Under the pieces are notes generated by a model that ran no database searches, was not told the origin of the DNA, and saw only the letters and a program-made list of their open reading frames with translations. DNA of 64,000 nt from Rhytidiadelphus loreus (Eukaryota > Streptophyta > Bryopsida > Hypnales > Hylocomiaceae). The stretch lies in contig OX344761.1 in assembly GCA_947034895.1 (NCBI GenBank), positions 25,246,863 to 25,310,862 of the forward strand. Reading direction: 5' to 3'. Position numbers and translations under genes: made by a program. Numbering within the stretch: the stretch's first letter is position 1; every line of letters starts with the position of its first letter. This document shows positions 22,641 to 34,590 of this stretch, one piece after another.

Positions 22641-23171
22641 CACTAATAATGGTATATAATGTTGGCAACACTAATTACAAAGTACAACACTAAATATCAA
22701 TAATTTCACTAGTGTTACTAACACTAAATGTCAATATAGGCACTATTTGACAACTTTTTTATTTTTTTGGGACATAAATTTTTAACAAGACTTCATTTAG
22801 TGTTAAAGGTAATTTCATATTAGAAATATGGGCAATTTCGTTAAAATGGCGGTATTCCATTGGCATTTGTACATGAAGGAACGGAGATTGAGGTGTACTA
22901 AGGCACCTATTCATTTCATATCAAGCATTGATTGTATTCCATGCGTGCCCAAATCACCACTTGTTTACGTATGGCATTGCCCCCACCATTTTCTTCTGCA
23001 AGATCTCATGCCCTAGTTGATTCCATGAACTGCCATTTTAATGGAATACCGCCATTTTAACAAAATTGCCCATAAATGAGCTCACAAGAGGTGGCAAGTA
23101 AAACTCTAAATGGGTTTGGTAAAAATTAAGTAACACTATTTGTAACATAACACTAAATACCATCATTAGTG
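22641..23171. mobile_element. TA-flanked CACTAATGATGG element with a nested foldback
   Basis: The left end CACTAATAATGG (22641) pairs with the right end CCATCATTAGTG (23171), with TA on both flanks. Subterminal AACACTAAAT motifs occur in both orientations. A relative with CACTAAAAAGGG ends lies at 60521-60857. The foldback 22828-23073 is inserted inside. Neither codes for protein. Confidence 0.6.
22828..23073. mobile_element. 246-bp foldback element (ATGGGCAATTTCGTTAAAAT)
   Basis: The first 33 bases (ATGGGCAATTTCGTTAAAAT, then GGCGGTATTCCAT) are the near-perfect reverse complement of the last 33 (ATGGAATACCGCCATTTTAA, then CAAAATTGCCCAT). AAAT follows directly on the right and a similar GAAAT precedes on the left. 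The short frame across it (22828-23016) is created by the arms and is not a gene. Confidence 0.7.
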
Positions 23172-23469
23172 TAGTATCAGAGTCTACTGAACTTGTATTG
23201 TGAAATCCATGGTAACTTAAGTTTATTTATTATTATTATTATTTTATTATTATTAAAGCTGCTCAGAGAAGGCCAGATACACCTCATCTGCAGTTCTGCA
23301 CCCGGCCCATCAAACTAATCCAAAAACCGACCTACGCAGGTCCTTATCTCCAATGGCTACGTGCAATTGGTCAAGAAGTTACTTGACAGGGCTACACTCT
23401 TCATTTTATTTAATTTAGTGTTGCTTCTCAAATAGTGTTACTCCTACAAATACGGGGGCACACTAAAGT

Positions 23470-24401
23470 TGGTAGTCTGCTCTAAGAGAGACCATTTAAG
23501 CCTACCTAACTTATCATTGACAATAATAGATATTTCAAGGATCATGTTACCCATTCCTTAACCCCTAAATGTCCAAGTCTTTTCAAACGTGTTTTGACTA
23601 CGAAAAAAGAGCATGGGCTTATAGTTATCCCCATTGAAGCAAATTGATTTTTTTTCAAAATCTAACCGTATGGATGTTTGAAGAGCTTGCTTTTTAGTAC
23701 ACACATCAATTTTGCATAAGAGTTGTGAGATTATAACAAGAAAAATGTACGTTTTCTATTTTTAGTATATTGCCTCTCCCCACAATGTTTCAGAAATTTG
23801 CACATAAAAGTTTTTTGGGATTGGAGGTGATATGAACAACTACAAATCGTGTTAGCACACTAAAATGCCCTTTCCAAAAACCTTAATATCACTTGAAAAG
23901 CTATTAAACTCATTACACAATCCACCTTGTAATTGTTCAGATGCATTTTTTTTATAAGTATAAACCACAAATAACTCTAAATGAACATTTGCTTGTTTAA
24001 ATTTTCAATGGTGAAAATCATGAAAACACTTTCCTCTTTCCATTGGGACCATTTTCAAAGCAAATGGATAACTACAAGTTTTTAAATCTCAAATCAAGTG
24101 AAATTGTTCAAAGTTGAAAAATGAAGTAAAATTAGCAAGCTTTACTCTTCCACTAATGGACATATATGGCTTTGGTAACCTCTCAACAATCAAATATGTA
24201 CCCTTTTCAGTGAAAATTGAAAGTTTTCAATAGTTAACCCTTTAAATTGCCCGAATTAATTTTAAAGCAGTCAAATGAATTTAACTGCCCAGTGCAAAAT
24301 GAGCCTGGAATTTTAGATCATTTATATATGGTCGCTCAAGAACTTAGGGGTTAAATAAGGGGTGCATTTAGAATGGGGGCACTTCTAGAGCAAACTATTC
24401 T
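23470..24401. mobile_element. AGGTAG-type element split by a TTAA element
   Basis: GGTAGTCTGCTCTAAGAGAG at the left (23471) and CTTCTAGAGCAAACTATTC at the right (about 24400) are the ends of the family seen at 57111-57403. The 797-bp TTAA element (23558-24354) fills its middle, leaving about 135 bp of host element. Confidence 0.5.
23558..24354. mobile_element. 797-bp TTAA-flanked TIR element
   Basis: The ends are TTAA-CCCCTAAATGTCC (23558) and GAACTTAGGGG-TTAA (24354). The interior is AT-rich and non-coding. The right end GGTCGCTCAAGAACTTAGGGG resembles that of the element at 8197-8602. It lies inside an AGGTAG-type element and is therefore the later insertion. Confidence 0.65.
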
Positions 24402-24433
24402 AAATAGAGCTTTTATCATTGACTATTGTAATG

Positions 24434-25550
24434 TAGGTGGTTCTAAAAGCGACACTTTAAGGGTTGTCAGGCCTTTTTGATGGTTTTCAGATGCCTTAAA
24501 ATATTTTCACTTATTTTTCACTTGAAGAGAAATTGATGTTGAATGTAACCCAAGTGGTTTCATATTTTTATGACCATTTATGAATTGCTTATAAATTTTC
24601 CAAGAATTATGCCATAGGCACCTATTTGTGATCCTAGGCCTTGCAAAACCCACACACGCATGGTCTGAAAAAAGATATGGCGTGACCTAAAACAAGCAAT
24701 GAAGCATTGAAAAAGTAATACTTAAGGTTCCTAAATGTGATCTTTACTAAACTGAAGCCCTAAACACCCCAAGGAACCAATATTGTCTTCACATACTTTC
24801 AAATCCAATTCAAAGTGTTGTAACTTTTGTATTCGATTTTCAAATTCAATAAAACTTGTCAAAATATTGTGCTCTCTTCTAGTTTTTGTGGCAAAATTTT
24901 CAGATCAACTCAAGTTATACTGATTTTTTGGGAGCCAATCGAAGTTCACAAGTTCAATTTGAGTTCACCAAACTACATTTTTTGGTTGTAGCTTTGGAGC
25001 TTCTATCTCCTTCATTCTAAGTCTGTTTTCAATAAAAATTTGTTGGGTTATGTTCCCCTTAAAGTCTAATTATTGTAGTAAAATTTTCATGTCAATTCAA
25101 GTTGTTTTGAATGTTTGGGAGTAATTTGAAGTTCTAAATCCCAACATTCTTCGATCACAGTGAACTTCGGCGGCTTATAACTTCTTCATACAAGGTTTGT
25201 TTTTAATTTTTTTTTTGGGAAAGTTGCGCCTACTAGTCTAGTTTGTGTGGTTAAAATTTCATATCAATCCAAGAATTAATGAGTGACTGAGAATCGTTTT
25301 AATAAAAGGATGTTCAACCGTAAGTGTGAATCTTGCAAAAATGAAGTGGACACCTATCTTGTATCCACTCTTAGTTCGAAATCGACCCGCCTTGGCTCTT
25401 ATTGCACCATATGTGAAGTATAAACCAACATCTAACAAACCTTATTTTCTCACATTATCCAAATTCCATTTCAGAACCGCTTAGTGTCCATTTCAAAGCC
25501 TCTTGTAGGGACAGTTCCAAGAAGTAGGTCGCAATTCAAGCCACCTACCT
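24434..25550. mobile_element. 1.1-kb AGGTAG-type element, copy B
   Basis: The left end GTAGGTGGTTCTAAAAGCGAC (24434) is matched at the right by GCCACCTACCT (25550), followed by TA. It is collinear with 10668-11782 over its full length, with small indels. No intact frame is present. Confidence 0.65.
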
Positions 25551-28500
25551 TAGATTGTACTTCACACCATTGCAACACCACACACTATATAGGTTAGGTA
25601 GTTGTAACATTATTTATGATAAAAGGAAAAATATGATCATTGAATAGTGTGGATTCCTTAATCATGGAAGGAACACTTATCAAAATTATCTTAAATATTG
25701 TAATGGTATCTACTCTGTGGAGACCAACCCACTAGTGAAATTTATTTTTGTAACATAGATGGAAAAAAAAAATTATTTGGAATTATAGATTACAAAATGG
25801 TATGGAAATGCAAACTTAACTATTCAATTGTAAAAGGGGCAAGTTTATACTTGGAGACTAAGAGCAAGCTTTTACTTTGAAATTAGATGAGTCTCTCAGA
25901 CCAAGCGTATAAGTTGGTTCATCCACAACTTTGGCTAGTGTGGACTTAAGTTCTCAATCTTCATAATTGTAAAAAAAAAATTACAATGTGAACTAGTTGA
26001 ATACAAGACACAATGAAGAATAGATTGGTGGAAATTCCCAAATGGTAGTTTTGCTAGTGTCTTGCCTATAGTAATTGCAATGGAGTGCATTGTATGTAAC
26101 TAAAAAATATAATAAAAATACAAAACTTGAAAAAGGAATTGTGTAATTTCTCTCCTCATAATTGTTTGAGGAGTACTTCAAGTAGTTTGATCAAATTTCA
26201 CCCCTCCCCAAATGGATTATGCAACAAAACTACATTCAGATCAAGGTTGAAGCATAAATGTTGATCCAACATATTTAATACAATATAAGATATGCTAAAA
26301 GTGCAAAACTTGGTGTACTCTGTATATAATCAGAGGCGTCTATCCTAAGATCTTTTTCTAATTGATTTGTATTTGTTACCCTATTATCGTATAATAAATA
26401 GTGCAACATGTCAAAAAAATTCTTTTTATTGTCTCTTATTATATTTGGTCACACAGAGAGACATCCAACACAATGAATAGATAAAGTGACTGGTACAAAT
26501 GTGTATACTTTCCATTCATTTTGGCAAAAATTAGCATTCTTCTTCTTTTTAGCTTAATTATGAAAAAAATTGTTTAAAGTCTTCAATTCAATCACCCATG
26601 ATTCTATGTTTGATAATATATATTGTTTGGGATGGAAATACTAACATGTGTTTCAAACACTCAATATAATGACACTTTAAAGGGAAATTTTGAATATAGA
26701 AGGATACTACAACATCTAGGTTAACATTATGCATAGCTAAACAAATTTGCAATCACTCAATTTGATTCTTTAAGCCAAACTTTGTGACAATGTCCCACTA
26801 CCTCAAAATCAACTTTCAATTGAATTCCATGAACTCAAAGACAAGCTCTAGGTGAAGTATTGGATTTCAGTATTTTTTTCTCATTTTTATTTTGAGATTG
26901 GAAAATCAAACGAACTTGATGGGGATCTAATTTTTACAAAGATCCAACGGTTGGTTTGAAAGTTATGTTTTTGTTTAGTTTTGACCTCCAATGGAGCAAA
27001 GCACTATTTTGCTTTGAAAATTTGCATACTTCTTCCCAACTTGAATCTCTACTCAAATATGAAGTCTTTGGATCTTTTGGCAAAGTAGAATTTAAGTTGA
27101 GAAGCTTGACAATGCTACACTGTCAAAAGCTCAAGCAACCTTGAAAAAAATATCATGTTGCACTTTGCTCAATCATATCTCACACACACTACTATCAGAC
27201 CCCAAATTTCTTAGGCAAGACCATTGTACTAATCAAAAATCCGATCATACAGTTACAAATTCTGAAAAGTGGATAAATTTTGGTACATGGACCTTTTTTT
27301 TTGGAAGGTGCTGTTTTGCTACTGTGTTTTTGACAATTTGGGGAGTATTTTCTAATTTTTGACCCAAGGAACTTTACGGGTTAACTCTCCATGTCAACCA
27401 TGCAATGCAAAGTCACTTGAAAAAAAACCCCACCATGCTGCAATTTGCAAAATGAGATAAAAAACAACCTGGAGGTACATGCTCAGTCCTGTCTCGAATA
27501 CTGACCCTGTTCCAGTAGACAGCCCCATTTCCTGATGCACTGATCTTTGAATGGAAATGGGGTTATTCTACTGTCACATTTTTTTATGGATTACGTTACA
27601 ACCTCCCATTTTAAAAGTACATACAAAACTCATAAACTTACATGATGGTGATAAAATTTTGATGTCAGCAGCTGTGGCTCCTGAACCCAAAGATGCCTCC
27701 ACAGCTTCGTACGCCTCCTCTAAAGATCACTCTTACATCTAAGTTATAAGAATGCCGAAAGTAATGCAAATAGTGTTCTCTAGTACCTTCAACTCCCGAA
27801 TTGTCAGCATCTTTCAGGAGGGACTCTTATCTTATCTCCAACTCTCCGCTCCCCATGCCTCGGAAGTTATTGGCGACGTCCACCAATCTCAAGACATTCT
27901 CAATCTCGAGGAAGTTTGCTGCACTAACGTAACGAATTCAAAATTCACAAAGCAAACGTGAACGGAGGACAAAGCGAAGGCACACGTGCAGCCAGACTCG
28001 TGCATACAAGTACAGATGACGAGATCTCTCCCCACTTCGCTCCAAAAAATGAGTTGATGCTTTTTTTTTCCAGAATACCTTAATGAAAATGGTCAATGTT
28101 CCTAAAATCAAAGGTGTGGTTGAATCCACAGCAAAAATTAACAACTACCCGTGAGATACCTCAGCAACCAACCAAAACTGTGTGCACGCATGCGGAGTGA
28201 GCCCTCTCACCCACCTGCACGTTGAGCATGCAAAACAAGTGGTTCCTTGAGCTGGACCATTCTCCTAACCGAAAAAGAATTAAAATGGTGTCCAGAAACT
28301 CTCAAGACCTAAGAGATATTACACAAACCGTTGAGGAGTAGAGACCTGATCTACCCAGCAATCCTCAACGATCACCGGCCAACACTGGTACAATTAAGCA
28401 TTGAAGCTCGAAGCATGGCAATCCAGGAGGAGCGGGTCCAGCACGTCAATGCAATGGAGCTCATCAACCTCCCCTTCCTCTCCGGATTAGCATCATGCTG

Positions 28501-28674
28501 CAACACCACTTGGAGCAGACAATGGTCAATGTGACAGGATGATGATAAGCCAGCTGCCAGTGAGTACTCCGCTCAGTACTTACCTGCAGATCGAGAGCAA
28601 GAACCCTGGTGCACAGATTCTCAAACTTTTTTGTAGAAGTAGCAATCCCCTTGCCAGCTTTTGTGAATGGAGAC
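25551..28674. other. Intergenic DNA downstream of the receptor kinase
   Basis: From 25551 to about 27400 the DNA is AT-rich with no gene. From about 27480 to 28674 it becomes more balanced in base composition and probably contains the 3' UTR of the minus-strand kinase. A strong splice donor on that strand (CAG|GTAAGTACT, exon end at 28584) lies 91 bases past the stop codon and suggests an intron in the 3' UTR. The short frames here (27551-27742, 28331-28534) lack recognisable features. Confidence 0.45.
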
Positions 28675-31600
28675 TCACACGGGCGAGGCTTGGTTCGTAG
28701 GCTCCGACGAAGAAGTGGGCAGCTCAGTGCCAACTCGGCATCCTTCCAGCATGAAGACGACCTCAGTCATGGAAGGTCTGTCCATGGGATCAGGCGCAGT
28801 GCACAAGAGCGCCACTTTGACAGCAAGCAGAAACTCCTCCCATTCCGAAGACTCGGGATCCAAGTCCAGCAGACTTGGATCGAAAAGCTCCGAGACTTGT
28901 CCATTTTGCAGCTGCCGCTTCACCCACTTGACGATATCCTCATCCTGATTCGCAAACATCACGGGCCTTCTTCCCGTAAGAAGCTCCAGCAACACGATGC
29001 CGAAGCTGTAGACGTCCGCGGAACTGGAGAGCTGCCCGGACATGGTGGCTTCCGGGGAGACGTATCCCAAGGAACCCACGGGCGTGGAAGACGAGGAAGG
29101 GTCGGTGGGCGTGACGGAGAGCTTGTCCAGGCCGAAATCCGAGAGATGCGCCTCGAAGTCCGCGTCGAACTGCACGTTGTTGGGCTTCACGTCGCCGTGC
29201 ACGATGGGCGGGTCGCATTGCGTGTGAAGGAAGGAGAGGCCGCGGGAGACGCCGAGCGCGATGAGGTGACGCATGGGCCAGTTGAGGACGTGACCGTCTT
29301 GCTGGGAGGCTTCTTGAAGCAAGGAAGCTAAGTTGCCGTTGGGCATGTAGTCGTAGACGAGGAGGCGGACGTCGCCGTGGACGTAGTAGCCGCGGAGGAC
29401 GGTTAAGTTGCGGTGCTTCACCTTGCCTAACATCTCCGCCTCCGCCTTGAAGAGACTGTCTTCCACCGCGCCGTCTGGAAGTCGCCGCACTGACATAACT
29501 GTCCCATCCTGCAAAGACAAATCCACATTCCCCCCGGCCCCACCAAAAAAATCATCAGCTAAAAAGAATCTTCATTCAAAAACCAATGCAACATACCAAA
29601 ATGAACCAAAAAAAAAAATGAACAAAGATTTCGCAAACTAAGGATCACAGCTAGAAAAAGCGCCGTGTGAAATACAAGTGTCAGACTTGCAATGAAAAGA
29701 AGTTGATGGAATTTTGAGACGGACATTGCAAGAACACTGAAGCAATGTCAAAATACCATTGCAGAAGTGTATAGTCGAGAATCAAGATAAAAAAATCTCG
29801 AAAATCATTGCAGAAGCAATGAAAACACTGATGGAGAACCGTTGAAAACTACTGATGGAGAATCATTGCAAAATAATGATTGCAGGTGGCTGGTTCTCAG
29901 ATAGTACGTGTACCTGCAGAATGGCCTTGAAGACGATTCCATGGCGAGTGCGGCTCAAGACGTGATCCTCATCGAACTGCCCGGTCGCCTCTTGAATATT
30001 AGCCAGCGTGATCGGAGACCGGAACATGATCACCTTGTCCAACGGCGACCCCGGCGCGCTCAGTTCGCCCGCACGATGCTTTCGCAACAACTGTACACAA
30101 CAGAAACCACACAATGCAAGCACAGCCAACACAAGCACTCCACCTCCGACGGCAACTCCCACAATCGCCCTCCAAGTCCAGAACCTCTCCCATCTCGATT
30201 TCCTTGCGACACCACAGTTGGTGTTCAAGGGAGGTCCACAGAGGCCAATGTTGCCCTCGAAGGAAGCTTTGCTGAACATCGCCCCGAGGACAGTGGGTAT
30301 CTCGCCATGTAAATCATTCCAGGATACGTCCAGCAGCACCAGATTCGGCAGATTCTGGAGCGAGTTCGGAATTGTCCCCGTGAGGTTGTTGCGGGAAAGG
30401 TTCAGGGCTACTAAGGTCGATAAATTCCCGAGATCGGGAAGAATCGCACCCGAGATTGAGTTCCCTTGCAAATTCAGCTGCTCCAGTCGCGGAAGAAGCG
30501 CGACTCCTAAAGGAATCTCGCCCGTGAGCCTGTTGCCGTGAAGATCGAGCGTTTGAAGGTTGGTGCAATTCCCGAGAGATGGCGGAAGAGTTCCGTAAAG
30601 CTCATTTCCATACAGCTCAAGAATCTGGAGGTTCGTCGCGTTACCCACATTCGCTGGAATCTCCCCACTGAAGTGGTTATTCGCGAGTGCTAGTGTGGTC
30701 AGCAGGGGAAGCTTTACGAAATCTACAGGGATGCTACCATTGATGGCGTTTCCATCTAGAGAAAGCTCCCGTAAATTCAATAAACTGGTATACGACATCG
30801 GGACGCTTCCCGTGAAGTTCTGCCCGCTCAAATTCAAAATCCGCAAATTCGTGCAATTACCGAGCTCGGGGGGAAGCACACCGCTCAGATTGTTCCACCC
30901 CAATTGCAAAACCTGCAAGTTCAGAAGGTTTCCAAACGAAGCCGGAATCGACCCGGAGAATCCATTCACGCGAAGGTCCACCGACTGCAGCTGTGTACAT
31001 TGCGCGAGATTGTCCGGAATCAAACCTGTAAGTCCATTCGAACCGAGATCAAGAACCACCAACGATTGCAGGAACCCTAAATCAGTCGGAAGCTCTCCCT
31101 GCAGCTGGTTCCCGTTCAGCGCTAGTGATTGCAGGTTCACAATACCGCCAAGCCCGAGAGGAATAGTCCCCGAGAATCTGTTTCCCGAGAGCGCGAGTAC
31201 CCGCAAACTCACCAGCTGTGTCAAGGTACTCGGCAGCGCGCCATCGAAATCGTTGAAGCTGAGATCCAGCGTTTGAAGGCTCCTCAACCCGCCGATGTTC
31301 GCCACGCCGTCGGTGAAGAGATTCCGGGAGCAGTTTAGGGTTTGCAGCTGCACCAGATTGGAGAGCGACGCCGGGAGCGACCCCGAGAGCGAGTTCACCG
31401 CGACATTCACCTCCTGGAGCGCCACGGCGTTGCCAATGTCCACAGGCAAAGGTCCACTGAGGAGATTATGGCCGAGACGTAGGATTTGAAGCGCCGCAAG
31501 ATTGGTGAAAATATTGGGCACTCCGCCGGTGATGTTGTTGTTAGAAAGCTCCAGAATTTGCAGAAGTGGCAAGCTGCCAAGCTCCAGAGGGATGAGTCCA

Positions 31601-32543
31601 CTGAGCTGGTTGCTGCTCACGTCCAGGCGCTGGAGGTTCACCAGGCGCCCGAGCTCGTGGGGAAGTGACCCCGTGAGCAAGTTGCTGCCAACGGCGAGCA
31701 CGTTGAGAGCGACGCATTTCGAAATTTCCACGGGGATGCTTCCGACAATCAAGTTCGAGGTCAAGTCCAAGCTTCGGAGAAGAGTTACCTTGCCGATTTC
31801 GGTTGGTATGGATCCCACGACTCGGTTCTGGGAAATACTGAGCACTTGTAGCGAAGGACAACCCAGAAAAACTTCCCGCGGAATGTCGCCCGTGAAGTCG
31901 TTCTGGAAGAGGTAGAGCGCGTGCAAGTTACTGCAGTTGCCCAGCGACGCCGGGATGTTGCCGTTCAGGCGATTCGTGTGCACATTGAGTCGCCGCAGCT
32001 CGCTCAAGTTGCCAATCTCGGCTGGAGACAAAATCCAAACCAACACCATAAGTTCTAACACTGCATTGCGCAAGGACCACTTACAGGAAGTCACGTTTTC
32101 GCAAAGGCTCTTTAGTTTGTGTTACATACGTCCCAATGTTTGCAGTCCCAATGTTAGACTTCACATGAGCTTTTTTTTATCATAACAAACCTTTGCATGT
32201 ACTTTTGCTGCTTAAAACCTAAACCCCTGAAAAAAACTTCGAACTCTGGAAAAACAAAGGATTGTTCAGTACCTGCAAGCGGGCCTTGCAATCCCGCATC
32301 CTGCAACCGAAGCTCATACACACGCCCCGCTTCGCAAATCACGCCGCTCCAATCACACGGCGCAATACCGACGCCCGACACCCAGTTATCCAAAACGCCC
32401 TGCGAATCCACCAAAGCCGCCTTGACAGCCAACAACGCGGCCACATCCGCTTGCGCGTCTTGCCCTCGCACACACACCACCGCTACCAACACCAGCAACA
32501 GCGCCAGGCTCAGGGCCAGCGCCCTGGCGCTTCCCATCACCAA
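28675..32543 (-). CDS. LRR receptor-like kinase of the At1g75640/At4g36180 (MUSTACHES) type, three exons
   Basis: Exons on the minus strand are 32543-32273, 32021-29914 and 29508-28675. The introns are 251 and 405 bp with GT...AG ends (GTACTG, GTACAC donors; CAG acceptors). The lengths sum to 3213 bases, 1070 residues, with frame kept across both junctions. Residues 1-27 form a signal peptide (ALALSLALLLVLVAVVCVRG). An LRR N-terminal cap has PCDWSGVIC at 62-70, and about two dozen 24-residue LRRs run to about 690. A membrane segment lies at 709-736 and a kinase domain at about 770-1050. The kinase is atypical: SRTRHG replaces the Gly-rich loop and SVRR replaces the usual VAIK lysine (Arg at about 801-802). 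HGD at 897-899 replaces HRD (a non-RD kinase), while DFG (917-919) and SPE (944-946) are kept. The phrases VKHRNLTVLRGYY and DGHVLNWPMRHLIALG point to the At4g36180/At1g75640 group. In Arabidopsis that group includes MUSTACHES, which acts in stomatal pore patterning; the role here is unknown. It probably sits at the plasma membrane and signals with partners. Confidence 0.93.
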
Positions 32544-33960
32544 CTCGCTCCGCTCACCTCATCCCCCGTCCTTGGAACGATCACCAATGCCGCAACCCCC
32601 CAAAAAAAATATCTGGCCAACGCAGAAATCTCTACATCACGCATTCACCAAAGCTTTGTTCTGAGGTACTCCACAACCTTCGCTAGTTCCATATCCTCGG
32701 GATCACAACGACTCTCGATGATGAACGTTTGGCAAACATTCCAACCGACCTGGAGAGATAGATGCCTCTGGACAAGGTGATCGATCCATCCAGCACGAGA
32801 CAAGCGGGTGGATCTCGTCGTCACTGACACCCCAAGATGCGAGAAACGACCAACATCCGTGCGAGTGAAAAAAAACTTTTACCACTAGCTTGTCAACAGG
32901 ACCACACTCTCGAAGCTCCCCCTCGTATGTACAGCACTAAACAAATCCGTCTTCTCCTTGGTCTCTGCCTCTCTGCCCCCGTCCGCCTCCCGTCCTGACA
33001 TATCCATGGCGAGGAGTACGTACTACCACATGCACCCTCTGCCACCCCAAACGGCACGAAAAAACTCGCAATCACATGGACCACCTGATCCAACGCTCTT
33101 CTCGTCGCCGACACCGGTACCCTTGCTGTCAATCCCTGTCCTCCCACCTGTTGGATACCCCTACAAACAAATTCAACCCCGGGAAAACAAAACAAACAAA
33201 CAAACAAACAAACACCCCCTGACAAACACATCATATCACACAAGCTTCTTCGATCAATCAAACCCGGCGCAACGGTAGCGTGAAGCTGACCTCCAACTCG
33301 TCACCACTCGTCACCACTCGTCACCGTCCCTGCTTCAACTCTTAGTCCTTCAATTCTCCTTCATTCCTTCCCCTGACGACGACTGACTCCATGCCCCATG
33401 AGTCAGAGCCACGCAGATACGAATTTGATGTCGTTGCGAGAGCCGTGTCAGGCCGCAAGCAACGGACACCACAACGGCACCCGGGACATATCGCTCTCAC
33501 GGCACTAAGTGATGAGCAGGCCGTCCCCCCCAGGCGTGCGAGGAGAGGCCTGGAAATGATGAACTGGGGGGATCCGATCTTAAATCACTTCCCTGAGAGG
33601 AGGAGGAGGGTGGTGGGATTCATGAGGCGAAGAGAGTTCAGTTGTGTGTGTGGGTCTGTTCACGACTGATGAATGCGTGGACTTGCTGCTTTCATGGCGA
33701 CGGAGCTTTCTTTATTGTTGTACGTAGTTGTAGCGTTGTGTTCCCGGGTTGGGGATCGTCGCGGAGGAGGAGCAGAAAAAGCTTCGAGCTTCGGCGACGA
33801 ACTGACGAAGTGACGGTCGCTCTGTCTGTCTATCTCTGTCTGTATTGAAGTGATCGTGGGTATGTATTCATCAACTTCTATTCCGAAGTGGAACGCCGAG
33901 GAGATTGGCAACTACGAAGTGATCTACACTACGGTGGCGCCTATCATGTCTGTGACACTA
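32544..33960 (-). promoter_or_regulatory. GC-richer upstream region / 5' leader of the receptor kinase
   Basis: The sequence upstream of the kinase ATG stays fairly GC-rich to about 33900 and then turns AT-rich, which suggests promoter plus a long 5' leader. It contains simple runs: AAAC repeats at 33190-33212 and three CACTCGTCAC units at 33297-33325. Open frames on either strand (32893-33261, 33391-33669) have no recognisable domain and no convincing start context, so they are not called as genes. The transcription start was not located. Confidence 0.4.
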
Positions 33961-34139
33961 CATGTTGTTGTTTTCTATTTTATTCTTTTGAATTTCTGGG
34001 GTCAACTCCTTTTTTAGAGGTTGCGTGAATCGAGGGCGTTACCGCACTCTGGCTACTCTAGGTCTGTAGCATAAGTTGCAACACTACCTTCCCTAATAAA
34101 ACTGTAATAACTTATTATGGTTCATCATAGTCTTAGTCA

Positions 34140-34590
34140 TAGTGAGGCCATGATATCATGTCATGATATGCGGGATCTTTCTATATTCTTTCGGGGGCTC
34201 AAATTTGAAAGACTTCAGTTCAATTGCAGTACTGTGCTGGATTTCATTATTATTTTTTTTCAAATTTAAAAATTGACACAAAAAAAGCGGTACCCAATTT
34301 TGAAAATTTTGAATATTAGGGTCTTGGTTTCCGGGTAGGTTTTTGTGAAGTCAATTTTGGTTAGGTGTTCATGAAATTATAAGGTTTATGAGGCATCAAG
34401 CCATGATATCATGTCATGGGATCTTTCTTCTTCATTTATATATTCTTTGGGGAGCACAAATTGAACGACTTCAATTGCCAAACTGTATTGGATTTAATCA
34501 TTTTCAAAACTTTGAATAGTAGCATCTTGGTTTCCGGGTAGGTTTCTATAAAGTCAACTTTAGTTAGATGTTCATGAAATTTTGACATAT
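34140..34590 (+). repeat. Tandem duplication of about 240 bp
   Basis: Two successive copies share, in order, GCCATGATATCATGTCATG, TATATTCTTT, GACTTCA...TTCAATTGC, CTTGGTTTCCGGGTAGGTTT and AAGTCAA...TTAG, then TGTTCATGAAATT. The copies start at about 34148 and 34399. The second lacks part of the middle. It is non-coding. Confidence 0.65.

Noticed and set aside
28609..29331. 240-codon plus-strand frame opposite the kinase exon
   Set aside because: Shadow of the highly GC-rich kinase exon, with no independent features.
29863..32094. Kinase ectodomain as a separate 743-codon gene with its own start
   Set aside because: Its first 24 residues come from intron 1 and its last 16 from intron 2. Splice signals and frame join it to the flanking exons.
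33391..33669. 92-codon frame upstream of the receptor kinase
   Set aside because: Arg-rich composition in GC-rich leader DNA, with no motif and no splice or start support.
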